Shown: positions 7,890 to 16,052, numbered from the stretch's first letter. The stretch is 50,130 nt of DNA from Cyanobacteriota bacterium (GCA_025356295.1 JANXUJ010000230.1:1-50130); one strand, 5' to 3'. Program-made: numbers and translations. Notes: generated by a model not told the origin, from the letters alone.

Positions 7890-9134
7890 CTATTCATGTC
7901 CAGATTCGTTACCAGATTCGCTGCCACAATGGCGGCAAAAATTTAGGTGTTTGTGGGTGAGTTGGTGGCAATTTTGACATTCTACATATTGATGGTAGCC
8001 ACAGTGAGGACAGTAGAGATCGTTAAGTTGGATTCTTCTATCACATTGAATACAGCTTGATTTTTGGACTCGAATTGAAGCCTGACCTTTTGAGTTGGAA
8101 GCAACTATTTTCTGCAAGAATTTGATGAGACCAAATCCTATTAATGGAATTATGAAGATATAGACATAGCTAACTAAAAATAATAGTCCACCAAAAACCT
8201 TGCTAATAATGTTAAAAACAAATTTAGCGATCGCCCCAAATTGCAAAAACTCAAAAATCTTCACAATTAAAGGAATACAGAGAATAACTAGCAGATGCCA
8301 ACTGATTAAGGCAACTAAGCCATAACTTTTACGCTGCGCCCAGTTGTGAACTGATAAAGCGAGTAGCATCAGTGGCACCAAAAAAGCTGCTTGCAGAGCG
8401 ATTTGAATACTGGGATACCATAGGGAAGCCTGTTGATAGCTCTGCTGCACCTCTTCAAATTTTGGAGCATCTTTTAATAACGCAATCAGATAGATGCTTT
8501 CTGGATTAGCTATCAAATTTAGTTTTAGCTTACTTACTTCTGATTTTAAAGTGGAAATTGCTAAATTATTTTTATCTTGCTCTTGCTTAGCTTTTTCAGC
8601 CGTGACTTGGTTTAGCGATCGCTTCTCGTCTTGTCCTGCTATTTTTTCGAGGAGCGTTGAGTCATACTCTTCGCGTAGTTTACGGTTGGATTGCTCCAGA
8701 GTTTCGATTTTCTGCTGTTTTTGATTAATCTGTTGCTCAATTTGTTGATTGTTGGCGCTATTGACTTTATCTTTGCGATTATCAAAATCGGAACATATGG
8801 GCGAAACCTTGCCGAGACTGCTTTCGCTCGCTCTAGGATAGTAGTCATACTGGCGAGGAACTGGACTATTGTTACTGGCTATTACTGAAGATGAAATAAT
8901 TTGATAATCATCACGATTTGGGTCGGCGCGATAATCTCGCCATTGGCTATAGCAAGGATGTGACTGAGTGGGACTGAGAATCCATCCACTAATATCATTG
9001 AGACCAATAAATACGTTTACCAAGATAAATATATCTATCAGAATAATCACAATCAAACTGACTTTGTTGATCGGTGTAGTTTTGCTGGATTTCCCTGAGA
9101 GTTTGCTTAAAAGATGACGGAATTTATTAAACAT
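7890..9134 (-). CDS. Membrane protein with coiled coil and C-terminal zinc ribbons
   Basis: A 414-residue protein I cannot assign to a named family. It has one membrane helix near residues 25-45, then an extracytoplasmic-looking segment, then a long charged coiled coil (about residues 127-205, QQIEQQINQKQQKIETLEQ and onward). About four hydrophobic segments follow at 235-350. The last 54 residues carry four CxxC knuckles (CIQC, CPHC, CQNC, CRHC), which form two zinc-ribbon-like units, presumably cytoplasmic. This combination suggests a scaffold or quality-control protein, but that is speculation. It is convergent with the ABC ATPase gene. Confidence 0.7.
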   Translation of the reverse strand: MFNKFRHLLSKLSGKSSKTTPINKVSLIVIILIDIFILVNVFIGLNDISGWILSPTQSHPCYSQWRDYRADPNRDDYQIISSSVIASNNSPVPRQYDYYPRASESSLGKVSPICSDFDNRKDKVNSANNQQIEQQINQKQQKIETLEQSNRKLREEYDSTLLEKIAGQDEKRSLNQVTAEKAKQEQDKNNLAISTLKSEVSKLKLNLIANPESIYLIALLKDAPKFEEVQQSYQQASLWYPSIQIALQAAFLVPLMLLALSVHNWAQRKSYGLVALISWHLLVILCIPLIVKIFEFLQFGAIAKFVFNIISKVFGGLLFLVSYVYIFIIPLIGFGLIKFLQKIVASNSKGQASIRVQKSSCIQCDRRIQLNDLYCPHCGYHQYVECQNCHQLTHKHLNFCRHCGSESGNESGHE

Positions 9135-9428
9135 ATAATTAATAATTATGAGTTTTTTAAATATTTCTATCGTACAACAAGATAATGCGATCGCATTATT
9201 CTCTAATCGAGTGTGAGTTTCAAATAACTGATAATAGTTCCAAGAATCTTAGTGACAAGTTAATTTTTAAAATTGATTTTTAAAAAAATTATGAGAAGAT
9301 TTTTAAAACATGGTGTGATACTTAAAAAATACAAAGTAAATATAAAATAAAATAAAATATAAAGTTAAATTAACTGGAATCAACTTGAATAGTTCATCAA
9401 GAATTATTTATAAAATATCTACAAAACT
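9135..9428. other. AT-rich divergent intergenic region with a HIP1-centred palindrome
   Basis: The 294 bases between two divergent genes hold no convincing ORF. The half nearest the COQ4-like gene is extremely A/T-rich with oligo-A and TAAAAT repeats, as in promoters or curved DNA. Bases 9182-9199 form a perfect 18-base palindrome (ATAATGCGATCGCATTAT) built around the HIP1 octamer. Confidence 0.6.
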
Positions 9429-10094
9429 ATGACATTTGCAAATTTGCGTCAAAATCTTGACTTTCTCTCAACTCTAAAAGGAGTTGTAACTTTATTGCGA
9501 GACCCCACCCAAACTGAATCTGTTTATGATGTTGAAGATGGACTGCGGAATACAAAAGCGACAGAATTAGCCATCGAATTTGTTAAATCTAAACCTGAAG
9601 TAGCAACGATTTTTCAAGAGCGATACTTAGCTCCAAGTGTGAACCTAGAAGCATTGTTAGAACTACCTCAAGAATCCCTCGGCTATGCCTATGCTTCTTA
9701 TATTAAGGAAGCTGGTTTCGATCCAAATTTTTATCGACTTGTCAAAGTTGAAGATGATATCAGCTACTTTTTGTTGCGGATGCGCCAAACCCATGACATC
9801 TGGCATATCGTGGCTGGATTTAGTACTGATGTGTTTGGAGAGTTGGGTTTAAAGGCTTTTGAGCTAGCCCAGACTCATCGCACTATGTCAGCTGTCTTAA
9901 TTGCTGGCGGGTTACTCAGCACTCTATTTAAACATCCTGAGCAATTGGATAATTTGCTAGAGCAGATTGCCAGTGGTTATAGACTAGGCGCAAAAGCAAA
10001 ACCTTTTTTTGCAAGTAAATGGGAAGAAAATTGGGAAAGACCTCTGCTAGAGTGGCGACAAGACTTGGGTATAGACGTCAGGGAGCGCTCATAG
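9429..10094 (+). CDS. COQ4-family protein
   Basis: A 221-residue COQ4-family protein. The hallmark metal site H-D-x2-H-(x11)-E is intact: H122, D123, H126 and E138 in THDIWHIVAGFSTDVFGELG. The surrounding LGYAYASYIKEAGFDPNFY also fits. In mitochondria COQ4 supports ubiquinone synthesis, where a C1 decarboxylation/hydroxylation role has been proposed. Cyanobacteria make plastoquinone rather than ubiquinone, so the substrate here is open. The gene stands alone after an AT-rich upstream region. Confidence 0.88.
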   Translation: MTFANLRQNLDFLSTLKGVVTLLRDPTQTESVYDVEDGLRNTKATELAIEFVKSKPEVATIFQERYLAPSVNLEALLELPQESLGYAYASYIKEAGFDPNFYRLVKVEDDISYFLLRMRQTHDIWHIVAGFSTDVFGELGLKAFELAQTHRTMSAVLIAGGLLSTLFKHPEQLDNLLEQIASGYRLGAKAKPFFASKWEENWERPLLEWRQDLGIDVRERS

Positions 10095-10114
10095 AGTGAA
10101 CAGGAGATCGTTAA

Positions 10115-10333
10115 AAAAATGAAACAGACATCATCCTTAAGCATTTAACTTTGCGAACTCGGATTAAGCGTTTAGCTAGAAAGACGATTTGCTTTTCTAA
10201 ATCTATTGTGATGCATGATATTGTCATTGGACTATTTATCAATAGATACGAATTTTCCATCCCATCATACTTTCCAACAGTTCTGAAACATTACCCATCG
10301 GATTTACGGATGTGTGGTGCATCTAGATATTAA
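10115..10333 (+). pseudogene. IS1-family transposase, C-terminal remnant
   Basis: The frame reads ETDIILKHLTLRTRIKRLAR, then KTICFSKSIVMHDIVIGLF and INRYEF, which is the C-terminal signature of IS1-family InsB transposases. An in-frame TAA at 10112-10114 precedes it and no N-terminal two thirds exist. After about base 10253 the frame runs into unrelated sequence. This is a decayed or truncated insertion sequence. Terminal inverted repeats were not recognised. Confidence 0.75.
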
Positions 10334-10478
10334 AGACGGTAAAATCTGGATTCAGCACAATGGCACAGAATTTGACATTGCCGTTAGACTCTCTGAAATA
10401 GATATTCCTAAACAAAATATCGTTAATGGATTCCATTCGAGCTATATGCGACAGTTTACAGATTTTGCTGTTAGCTAG
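10287..10478 (+). pseudogene. XisI-like (fdxN element excision controlling factor) C-terminal remnant
   Basis: The frame reads RIYGCVVHLDIKDGKIWIQ, then HNGTEFDIAVRLSEIDIPK and NIVNGFH, ending FTDFAVS before TAG at 10476-10478. This matches the C-terminal half of XisI-family proteins (GCxxHxDIxDGKIWIQxxGTE, IPKxxIVxxFH). A TGA at 10284-10286 interrupts the frame upstream, and the N-terminal half is missing because the IS1 remnant occupies its place. XisI usually pairs with XisH; no XisH is present. This is a dead gene, probably broken by the IS1 insertion. Confidence 0.75.
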
Positions 10479-10571
10479 AAGTTTAGTGATCGTTACAAAA
10501 ATTGCAACAGACGATATTTCTGAAATCTATGGGCTTATACTGATGCAAACTTATTAGTTAATCGGAAAGCT

Positions 10572-11453
10572 ATGCAGTCCTTGAAGTTACCTTTCGCTAT
10601 TAGCATCAGATCTTTCAAAGATGCTCGTGATTACCAAATTCTATTTCTGTCAGCCTTTTTACTACTCGGTGTAAGTACCCGCGATTGGTCACTCAAACCG
10701 ATCGCGATCGCACTTACATTTGCAATTTGTTGGCTAACCCAAATATTGATGTTATGGATATTTCCACCCGTAACAACACCAAAACATGAACGATGGTTAT
10801 CACTCAAAAGCGCTACGATTACTGGCTTGGGATTAAGTTTATTATTGCGTTCCGATAGTTATAGCGCGATCGCTTGTGCGGCTTTTTTAGCGATCGCCAG
10901 TAAATTTATATTCCGTACCAATGGCAAACATTGGTTCAATCCTGCTAACTTTGGGATAGTCGTAGTTTTGTTGTTAGACAGTTTTGTTTGGGATAATCAT
11001 GCATGGGTTTCTAATGGACAATGGGGCGAAGATAGTTTGTACGCGCTGGTCTTTCTCGGACTAGGTGGTATAGTTCTCAAAAAAGTGGGACGTTGGGATA
11101 CGAGTTTTATATTTCTAGCTTCCTATTCCATTTTAGAAGGATTGCGAAATCTTTGGCTAGGTTGGACTTGGGATGTCTTAGCGCATCGACTCACTAGTGG
11201 TTCGCTATTATTATTTGCATTATTTATGATTACCGATCCGCGTTCCATTCCCAATGCTAAAGCTGCGAGATTAGTTTGGGCGATCGCGATCGCGGTTTTA
11301 GCTTTTATCTTCCGCAATGTTTTCTTTAACGCTGATGCAATGTTTTATGCGTTATTTCTAATTTCGCCACTCACAGTTTTGGGCGATCGCATCTGGAATG
11401 CACCACGTTTTCAATGGCTGCCCAAGCGTTATAGCGCTTTGTTCTCTAACTAA
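10572..11453 (+). CDS. RnfD/NqrB-family membrane protein
   Basis: A 293-residue polytopic membrane protein of the NQR2/RnfD/RnfE family. Family marks are KHWFNPANFGIVVVLL and the flavin-attachment-type segment SGSLLLFALFMITDPRS (209-225). In RnfD/NqrB proteins a threonine or serine in that segment carries covalent FMN; here T222 or S209/S211 are the candidates. In Rnf or Nqr complexes the subunit sits among six genes, but here no other subunit is nearby. It is followed closely by a DUF2330 gene on the same strand. The role is probably electron transfer or membrane redox, partner unknown. Confidence 0.85.
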   Translation: MQSLKLPFAISIRSFKDARDYQILFLSAFLLLGVSTRDWSLKPIAIALTFAICWLTQILMLWIFPPVTTPKHERWLSLKSATITGLGLSLLLRSDSYSAIACAAFLAIASKFIFRTNGKHWFNPANFGIVVVLLLDSFVWDNHAWVSNGQWGEDSLYALVFLGLGGIVLKKVGRWDTSFIFLASYSILEGLRNLWLGWTWDVLAHRLTSGSLLLFALFMITDPRSIPNAKAARLVWAIAIAVLAFIFRNVFFNADAMFYALFLISPLTVLGDRIWNAPRFQWLPKRYSALFSN

Positions 11454-11463
11454 AACCAATACG

Positions 11464-11478
11464 AGCGCTTCGCGCTCT
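11464..11478. repeat. Short GC-rich hairpin between the RnfD-like and DUF2330 genes
   Basis: GAGCGC, loop TTC, GCGCTC. The 6-bp stem lies 11 bases after the RnfD-like stop and about 30 bases before the DUF2330 start. The loop-flank motif GCGC-TTC-GCGC recurs in other palindromes of the window. Confidence 0.55.
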
Positions 11479-11510
11479 CACTCATGTTACTGACTTTCAA
11501 GGATAGATAT

Positions 11511-12893
11511 ATGAAAAAATTTCTGATTTGGATGCGTATATTACTGAGTAGCACCCTTGCTTGCTTAGTTATTTTTGCTTATTCCCCTGCTGTGTTTGCA
11601 TTCTGTGGTTTTTATGTATCGCAAGCCGATGCTAGCCTTTTTAATAAAGCCTCACAAGTTGTAATTGCTCGTGATGGTAAACGAACTGTTTTGACGATGG
11701 CAAATGACTATCAAGGCAATGTCAAAGATTTTGCTCTAGTTGTGCCAGTGCCAGTATTGCTCAAAAAAGAACAAGTCCGCATCGGTGAACAAAAGATCAT
11801 TGATCGCCTTGATTCATTCAGCGCTCCTCGGTTAGTGGAATACTTTGACTCCGATCCTTGTGCGCGATACGAAGCCTACGACAGAGCTAATTCTGTGGGG
11901 GCGACAAGAAGTGCTGCTCCTGCGACAGAATCAAAAGCACGCCGTGATGACTATCAGGTCACAATCGAAGCCAAGTTTGCGGTCGGAGAATACGACATTC
12001 TTATTCTCAGTGCTAAGGATTCTGATGGTTTAGAATCTTGGTTGATAGATAATGATTATAAGATTCCTAAAGGAGCAAAAGAGCTACTTCAGCCCTATAT
12101 CCGCCAAAATATGAAATTTTTTGTGGCAAAGGTGAACATTGCCGAACTAAATAAAACAGGTTCGCAATCACTGCGACCGCTGATGATGGCATTTGAATCT
12201 CCAAAGTTCATGTTGCCAATCCGCTTAGGAATGCTCAATGCAAATGGCGATCAGGACTTACTCGTCTACATTCTCTCGCCGAAAGGACAAGCCGAAGTCG
12301 CTAACTATCGCACGATCAAAGTACCATCAGGTTCTGATATTCCTGTCTATGTCAAAAATGAATTTGGTGACTTCTATAAGTCGATGTTTAAGACTTCTTA
12401 TGAGAAGGAAGGTCGCAAAGTTGCCTTTTTAGAATATGCATGGGATATGTCAAGTTGTGACCCTTGCTCAGCGGAACCGCTCTCGCCTGAAGAACTTCGC
12501 AAAGCAGGAGTATTTTGGCTAGATTCTGCAACTGATGTCCCTTCCACAAGTCGCCGCTTTCGTCCAAACTCTACAGGTAATGGTCGGGTTTTTATCACAC
12601 GCTTACATATTCGTTATAACCGCGATAAATTCCCTGAAGACTTGATTTTTAAAGAAACTTCAAATCAGGAATCTTTTCAAGGGCGCTATGTTTTGCGACA
12701 TACTTTCACAGGCGAGACGAGTTGTGATGCAGGTAAAGAATATCAGCGATCGCTACGTCCACGCTTTGAAAAAGAAGCGCAAACTCTAGCAAGATTAACA
12801 AGCTGGAATATTGCTGATATTCGCCGCAAGATGAATATTGCTAGTCTGCCCGACCCTGTGGAAGTTCCCTTCTGGGAAAATCTCTGGAAATAA
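11511..12893 (+). CDS. DUF2330 domain-containing secreted protein
   Basis: A 460-residue protein when started at 11511, preferred over the in-frame ATG at 11484. An AAGGA site lies 8 bases before 11511, and that start places a signal peptide first (ILLSSTLACLVIFAYSPAVF, cut near AFA-FCG). DUF2330 marks are FCGFYVSQADASLFN, QVVIARDGKRTVLTM and DFALVVPVPV near the mature N-terminus. Cysteines occur at SSCDPCSAEPLSPEEL and GETSCDAGKEY. The family is exported or membrane-facing with unknown function. It directly follows an RnfD-like gene, which suggests a functional pair. Confidence 0.85.
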   Translation: MKKFLIWMRILLSSTLACLVIFAYSPAVFAFCGFYVSQADASLFNKASQVVIARDGKRTVLTMANDYQGNVKDFALVVPVPVLLKKEQVRIGEQKIIDRLDSFSAPRLVEYFDSDPCARYEAYDRANSVGATRSAAPATESKARRDDYQVTIEAKFAVGEYDILILSAKDSDGLESWLIDNDYKIPKGAKELLQPYIRQNMKFFVAKVNIAELNKTGSQSLRPLMMAFESPKFMLPIRLGMLNANGDQDLLVYILSPKGQAEVANYRTIKVPSGSDIPVYVKNEFGDFYKSMFKTSYEKEGRKVAFLEYAWDMSSCDPCSAEPLSPEELRKAGVFWLDSATDVPSTSRRFRPNSTGNGRVFITRLHIRYNRDKFPEDLIFKETSNQESFQGRYVLRHTFTGETSCDAGKEYQRSLRPRFEKEAQTLARLTSWNIADIRRKMNIASLPDPVEVPFWENLWK

Positions 12894-12895
12894 CT

Positions 12896-12930
12896 TAAAA
12901 CCTAGAGGCTTGTATCGCCTCTAGGTTTTA
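12896..12930. terminator. Bidirectional terminator hairpin
   Basis: A perfect 14-bp stem (TAAAACCTAGAGGC and its complement) with a 7-base loop, flanked by A/T runs on both sides. It sits between the convergent DUF2330 and minus-strand membrane protein genes. The ends AAAACCTAGAG match other repeats in this window (43360, and with CCAGAG at 32981 and 38411). Confidence 0.85.
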
Positions 12931-12936
12931 AATTAT

Positions 12937-13476
12937 TTAATGCTTCAAGGTCAAAGCCGTATAAATCGTCCAGCTATCCATTAGTAATAAAAGTAGTGTA
13001 AATACCAGCAAAATCAAATACATCCAAGGTTGAGCCAGCGATCGCACATCTCTTGTATCAATCCCTGTACGCTCTTCAACTTGCTTAACTAAGCGCGTAA
13101 AACCAACCACGCGCATTGGCAATAAATAAGCCTGATCTGCATCTTTACTCACAAAATAATAAACAATACCCCCCTGTCCTGTAATCCGAGGTTTGAGTGC
13201 AGTGATGTCTTGCCAAGCCAATGACCAACCCTTACGAAAAAAAGTCGGAAACCAGCGGGGATATTCTAAACTTATGCCCTGCTCATTGAGGAGCACGCGA
13301 TCACTCAAAGCCCCATATAAAAATACAAAACCGATCACTAAACCCACACTCAACCACGAGGCAGGAATTGCCGCATGGGTAAAGTTGCTCAGAAATGGTA
13401 AAGGAGCGGTTAGAGCAACATACAGCAGCAACAAGGTCATCCGAATCAATGGCGAGACATAAAAAATATCATTCAT
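12937..13476 (-). CDS. Conserved-type membrane protein with PH-like central domain
   Basis: A 179-residue protein with hydrophobic helices near residues 10-30, 40-56 and 148-170. Between them is a soluble segment of about 80 residues (DRVLLNEQGISLEYPRWFP, SLAWQDITALKPR, YLLPMRVVGF). The segment has the look of a small bacterial PH-like domain as found in DUF304-type membrane proteins. I do not recognise a named family with certainty. No operon partners. Confidence 0.6.
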   Translation of the reverse strand: MNDIFYVSPLIRMTLLLLYVALTAPLPFLSNFTHAAIPASWLSVGLVIGFVFLYGALSDRVLLNEQGISLEYPRWFPTFFRKGWSLAWQDITALKPRITGQGGIVYYFVSKDADQAYLLPMRVVGFTRLVKQVEERTGIDTRDVRSLAQPWMYLILLVFTLLLLLMDSWTIYTALTLKH

Positions 13477-13490
13477 ATTTCGTTTTAAAA

Positions 13491-13539
13491 AATAAATATA
13501 GCGTTTCTTAGCCCTAGGCTAAGAAACGCTATATTTATT
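13491..13539. repeat. Perfect 23-bp palindrome between divergent genes
   Basis: Arms 13491-13513 and 13517-13539 are exactly complementary with a 3-base loop (CTA). The arms begin AATAAATATAGCGTTTCTTA. It lies just upstream of the minus-strand membrane protein gene and upstream of plus-strand aroH, so it terminates neither gene. Confidence 0.9.
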
Positions 13540-13664
13540 CTCTGTTTTTTATGGCTCAAGCGATCAAAAAAAATAGATGGCGCTTTGCTTTGCCTCTTTT
13601 TTCGGTTGGTTGTTATATGATTAACAATCAAGAACACTTACAGACATTACGGATGGTGTAAAAG

Positions 13665-14045
13665 GTGGGTTGGCGTGTACGAGGCGTTCGTGGTGCAACA
13701 ACAGTTGAAGTAAACACATACACAGCCCTAGAAAAGGCTGTACTTGAGCTTATGGAAGAAATCGAGGCACAAAATGATATTGATCCGCGCGAAATTGTTA
13801 GTGCCACTTTTTCAGTAACAACAGATATTGATGTTGTCTTTCCTGCCAAAATCGCGCGATCGCGATCGCAGTGGGAAAATGTGCCGCTTTTAGATGTGCA
13901 GCAAATGTATGTCAAAGGCAGTTTAGCGCGTTGTATCAGGGTATTGATTCATGTGAATACGCCACTTGAGCAACATCAGATTAAGCATATTTATTTAAAT
14001 GGAGCGCGAGATTTGCGCCCCGATCTTGTTTACGTTCAAATTTGA
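13665..14045 (+). CDS. aroH: Chorismate mutase, AroH type
   Basis: A 126-residue enzyme of the trimeric AroH class that converts chorismate to prephenate for Phe/Tyr synthesis. It begins GWRVRGVRGATTVEVNT, with the active-site arginine in RGATT; other family residues are in SATFSVTTDIDVVFPA, ARCIRVLIHV and the C-terminal HIYLNGARDLRPDL. The start is a GTG, supported by alignment to the family's conserved first residues; no ATG is available close by. The gene is 12 bases upstream of the TPR multidomain gene on the same strand. Confidence 0.93.
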   Translation: MGWRVRGVRGATTVEVNTYTALEKAVLELMEEIEAQNDIDPREIVSATFSVTTDIDVVFPAKIARSRSQWENVPLLDVQQMYVKGSLARCIRVLIHVNTPLEQHQIKHIYLNGARDLRPDLVYVQI

Positions 14046-14057
14046 TAAAACAGCCCT

Positions 14058-16052
14058 ATGGTCACAAGAATTTTTCTGTGTAATGAGCAGACAGAGCCAG
14101 AGATTCGCGATTTTATTCGTGAAGCGATCGCTGATATTACTGAGGGGGAGCAGTATATCGTGACTTGGAACTGCGGCAATATTCAAACACTCAAAGTGGG
14201 CGATCGCGCTTATTTTAAACGGATCGGCAGTGCTAATCAGGGCTATTTTGCAGCGGGGACAGTGGTTCCCGCCGATCGCGAATATCAACTCAAGCAGCGA
14301 TCGGCACGTTATCGCGAACTCAGCGAAGCTTATGACATTGACTCACAAGCTAATAATTTTCGGGTGTGGGTGGCTTGGGATGCCTGTGTGACCTTTGATG
14401 AGCCGCTGCGGTCTGATTATTTGCGCCAGTTACCGAGTTTCCAAGGAATGCCCCTTGAGCCACAGACTGACGCAGGTGTATTTCGTGAAGAATATGTGCA
14501 GATGCTTGATCGCGAGTGGGAGCGTCAGACTCAAAAAGCATTTCGGGCGGGCAAGGGGATCAGTCTAGTTGATGTGTATTACCGATGGGGTTTAGAAGAC
14601 ATTCAGCAAGGTTTTCCGCAAGATGCACTGGAGTCATTTAAGCAAGCGCTGAAGCTAAATCCTAACTTTATCAAGGCTTATCTGGGCTTGGGTGATGCTC
14701 ATGTCAGTTTGCGCGAATATGCTAAGGCAGTCGGAGACTACGGCAAGGCGATTTCGATGCGTCCCGACAAAGCACGCATGGCTTATTTCAAGCGTGGCGA
14801 AATTAATTTTTTGTTGGGACAGATGCAGCAAGCGATGACAGATTTTCAAGCCGCGATCGCTATTGATCCTAGTTATGCTGATGCTCATATGTCGTTGGGG
14901 AATACGTTCTTTAAGCTCAAAAGTTACGAACAGGCGATCACTTGCTATGACCGCACCCTTGAGGCAAATCCTGATCGCGATTTAGCAGCATTTCGGCGGG
15001 GGCGATCGCATTACATTCTCAAAGAATTTCCTGAAGCACTGCGGGACTTTAGCTATGCGATTGATTTGCAACCTAGCAATGTCGAGGCTTATTACTATCG
15101 CGGCTTAACCTATGCTCAGCCCAGCATTGCTGACGAAACTTTAGCGGGTGATGATCTTCGCAAGGCGATCGTCTTATTTCAAACGCAAGGCAAACCTGAC
15201 AAAGCGAGAAAAGCTAAAGAATTTTTAGAAACTCTCGCCATCGATTCTCTGCCTAAAGCAAGACCAAGAAGTACTTATGCGATCGCCCCTGCTGCCGAAC
15301 CTGTCGCCGAAGTCTTTATGCAGATTGAGGATGAAGAAACTAGCGATCTGATTATTGACTCTCCAGCGATCGCTATTCCTATTTCTAATTTGCTTCCTAA
15401 TCAAGATGCGAGTGAAACTGCGATCGCCGCTTTCTCTAGTTCTGAAGTAGTTGAAAAGATCGTTGAGATTGAAAAACTTGTTGAAGTCGAAAAGATTATT
15501 GAGGTTGAGAGAATTGTCGAAATCGAGAAATTTGTTGAGGTCGAGAAGATTGTCGAAGTTGAGAGAGTAGTAGAAGTTGATCGCATAGTTGAGAAATTCA
15601 TTGATCGCGTGGTCGAAAGAATCATCGAAAAACCGATTCCCTTCTCGATAGAAGACCCTAGCACTGCCGAAAAACTAGCCATGATCTCCGTGATGGCGCA
15701 ATATATGCGTGACGGCTGGATGGTACGCTCAGTTGATAAATCTCAAGTTGGCTATGATCTTGAATGCTCCAAAGATGATCTTTGCGAAGCAGTCGTGATT
15801 AAGAGCTTTACTAGCGATCGCGAGTCCTTTGCCATCTCAGCGATCGAGATCGAGAATGCGCGGAGCAATAAAGACTTTGTGTTGTGGGTAGTAAGTGGTG
15901 CTGCGGAAAGTCCTGAATTGAGATGTTTACGCGGTCGCCAACTATTCGAGCAATTTGACCTCGATCCTCTCGCCTTCGCCGCCAAAGTTAGACAAGCCGC
16001 AGTTCAGTTAGAATTTGCGCCAGTTGCTCTAGAAATGCCACAGTTTGAGTAG
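14058..16052 (+). CDS. EVE-like / TPR / DUF3883-like multidomain protein
   Basis: A 664-residue soluble protein. Residues 1-155 resemble an EVE/PUA-like module as seen beside modification-dependent HNH endonucleases (YIVTWNCGNIQTLKVGDRAY, GYFAAGTVV, VWVAWD). Residues about 171-360 hold five to six TPR repeats (ALESFKQALKLNPNFIKAYL and similar). After an acidic linker, residues about 466-525 are hexad repeats of the form EKIVEV. The C-terminal 120 residues resemble DUF3883 (DGWMVRSVDKSQVGYDLEC, VVIKSF, EIENARSNKDFVLWVV). The usual acidic residue before V-K of the nuclease-like fold seems replaced, so catalysis is doubtful. EVE modules can recognise modified bases; a sensing role is inferred only. 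Confidence 0.65.
   Translation: MVTRIFLCNEQTEPEIRDFIREAIADITEGEQYIVTWNCGNIQTLKVGDRAYFKRIGSANQGYFAAGTVVPADREYQLKQRSARYRELSEAYDIDSQANNFRVWVAWDACVTFDEPLRSDYLRQLPSFQGMPLEPQTDAGVFREEYVQMLDREWERQTQKAFRAGKGISLVDVYYRWGLEDIQQGFPQDALESFKQALKLNPNFIKAYLGLGDAHVSLREYAKAVGDYGKAISMRPDKARMAYFKRGEINFLLGQMQQAMTDFQAAIAIDPSYADAHMSLGNTFFKLKSYEQAITCYDRTLEANPDRDLAAFRRGRSHYILKEFPEALRDFSYAIDLQPSNVEAYYYRGLTYAQPSIADETLAGDDLRKAIVLFQTQGKPDKARKAKEFLETLAIDSLPKARPRSTYAIAPAAEPVAEVFMQIEDEETSDLIIDSPAIAIPISNLLPNQDASETAIAAFSSSEVVEKIVEIEKLVEVEKIIEVERIVEIEKFVEVEKIVEVERVVEVDRIVEKFIDRVVERIIEKPIPFSIEDPSTAEKLAMISVMAQYMRDGWMVRSVDKSQVGYDLECSKDDLCEAVVIKSFTSDRESFAISAIEIENARSNKDFVLWVVSGAAESPELRCLRGRQLFEQFDLDPLAFAAKVRQAAVQLEFAPVALEMPQFE
15445..15630 (+). 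repeat. 18-base in-frame repeats encoding Val-Glu hexads
   Basis: About ten degenerate copies of an 18-base unit encode (E/D)(K/R)(I/L/V/F)(I/V)E(V/I), for example EKIVEI EKLVEV EKIIEV. The region is highly charged with alternating hydrophobic residues, predicting a long helix or beta-repeat spacer between the TPR and the C-terminal domain. The complementary strand gives a Ser-Thr-rich false ORF. Confidence 0.85.

Noticed and set aside
15401..15682. Minus-strand Ser/Thr-rich ORF that looks like a repeat protein
   Set aside because: It is the reverse complement of the Val-Glu hexad repeat in the TPR protein; the periodicity comes from the real gene.
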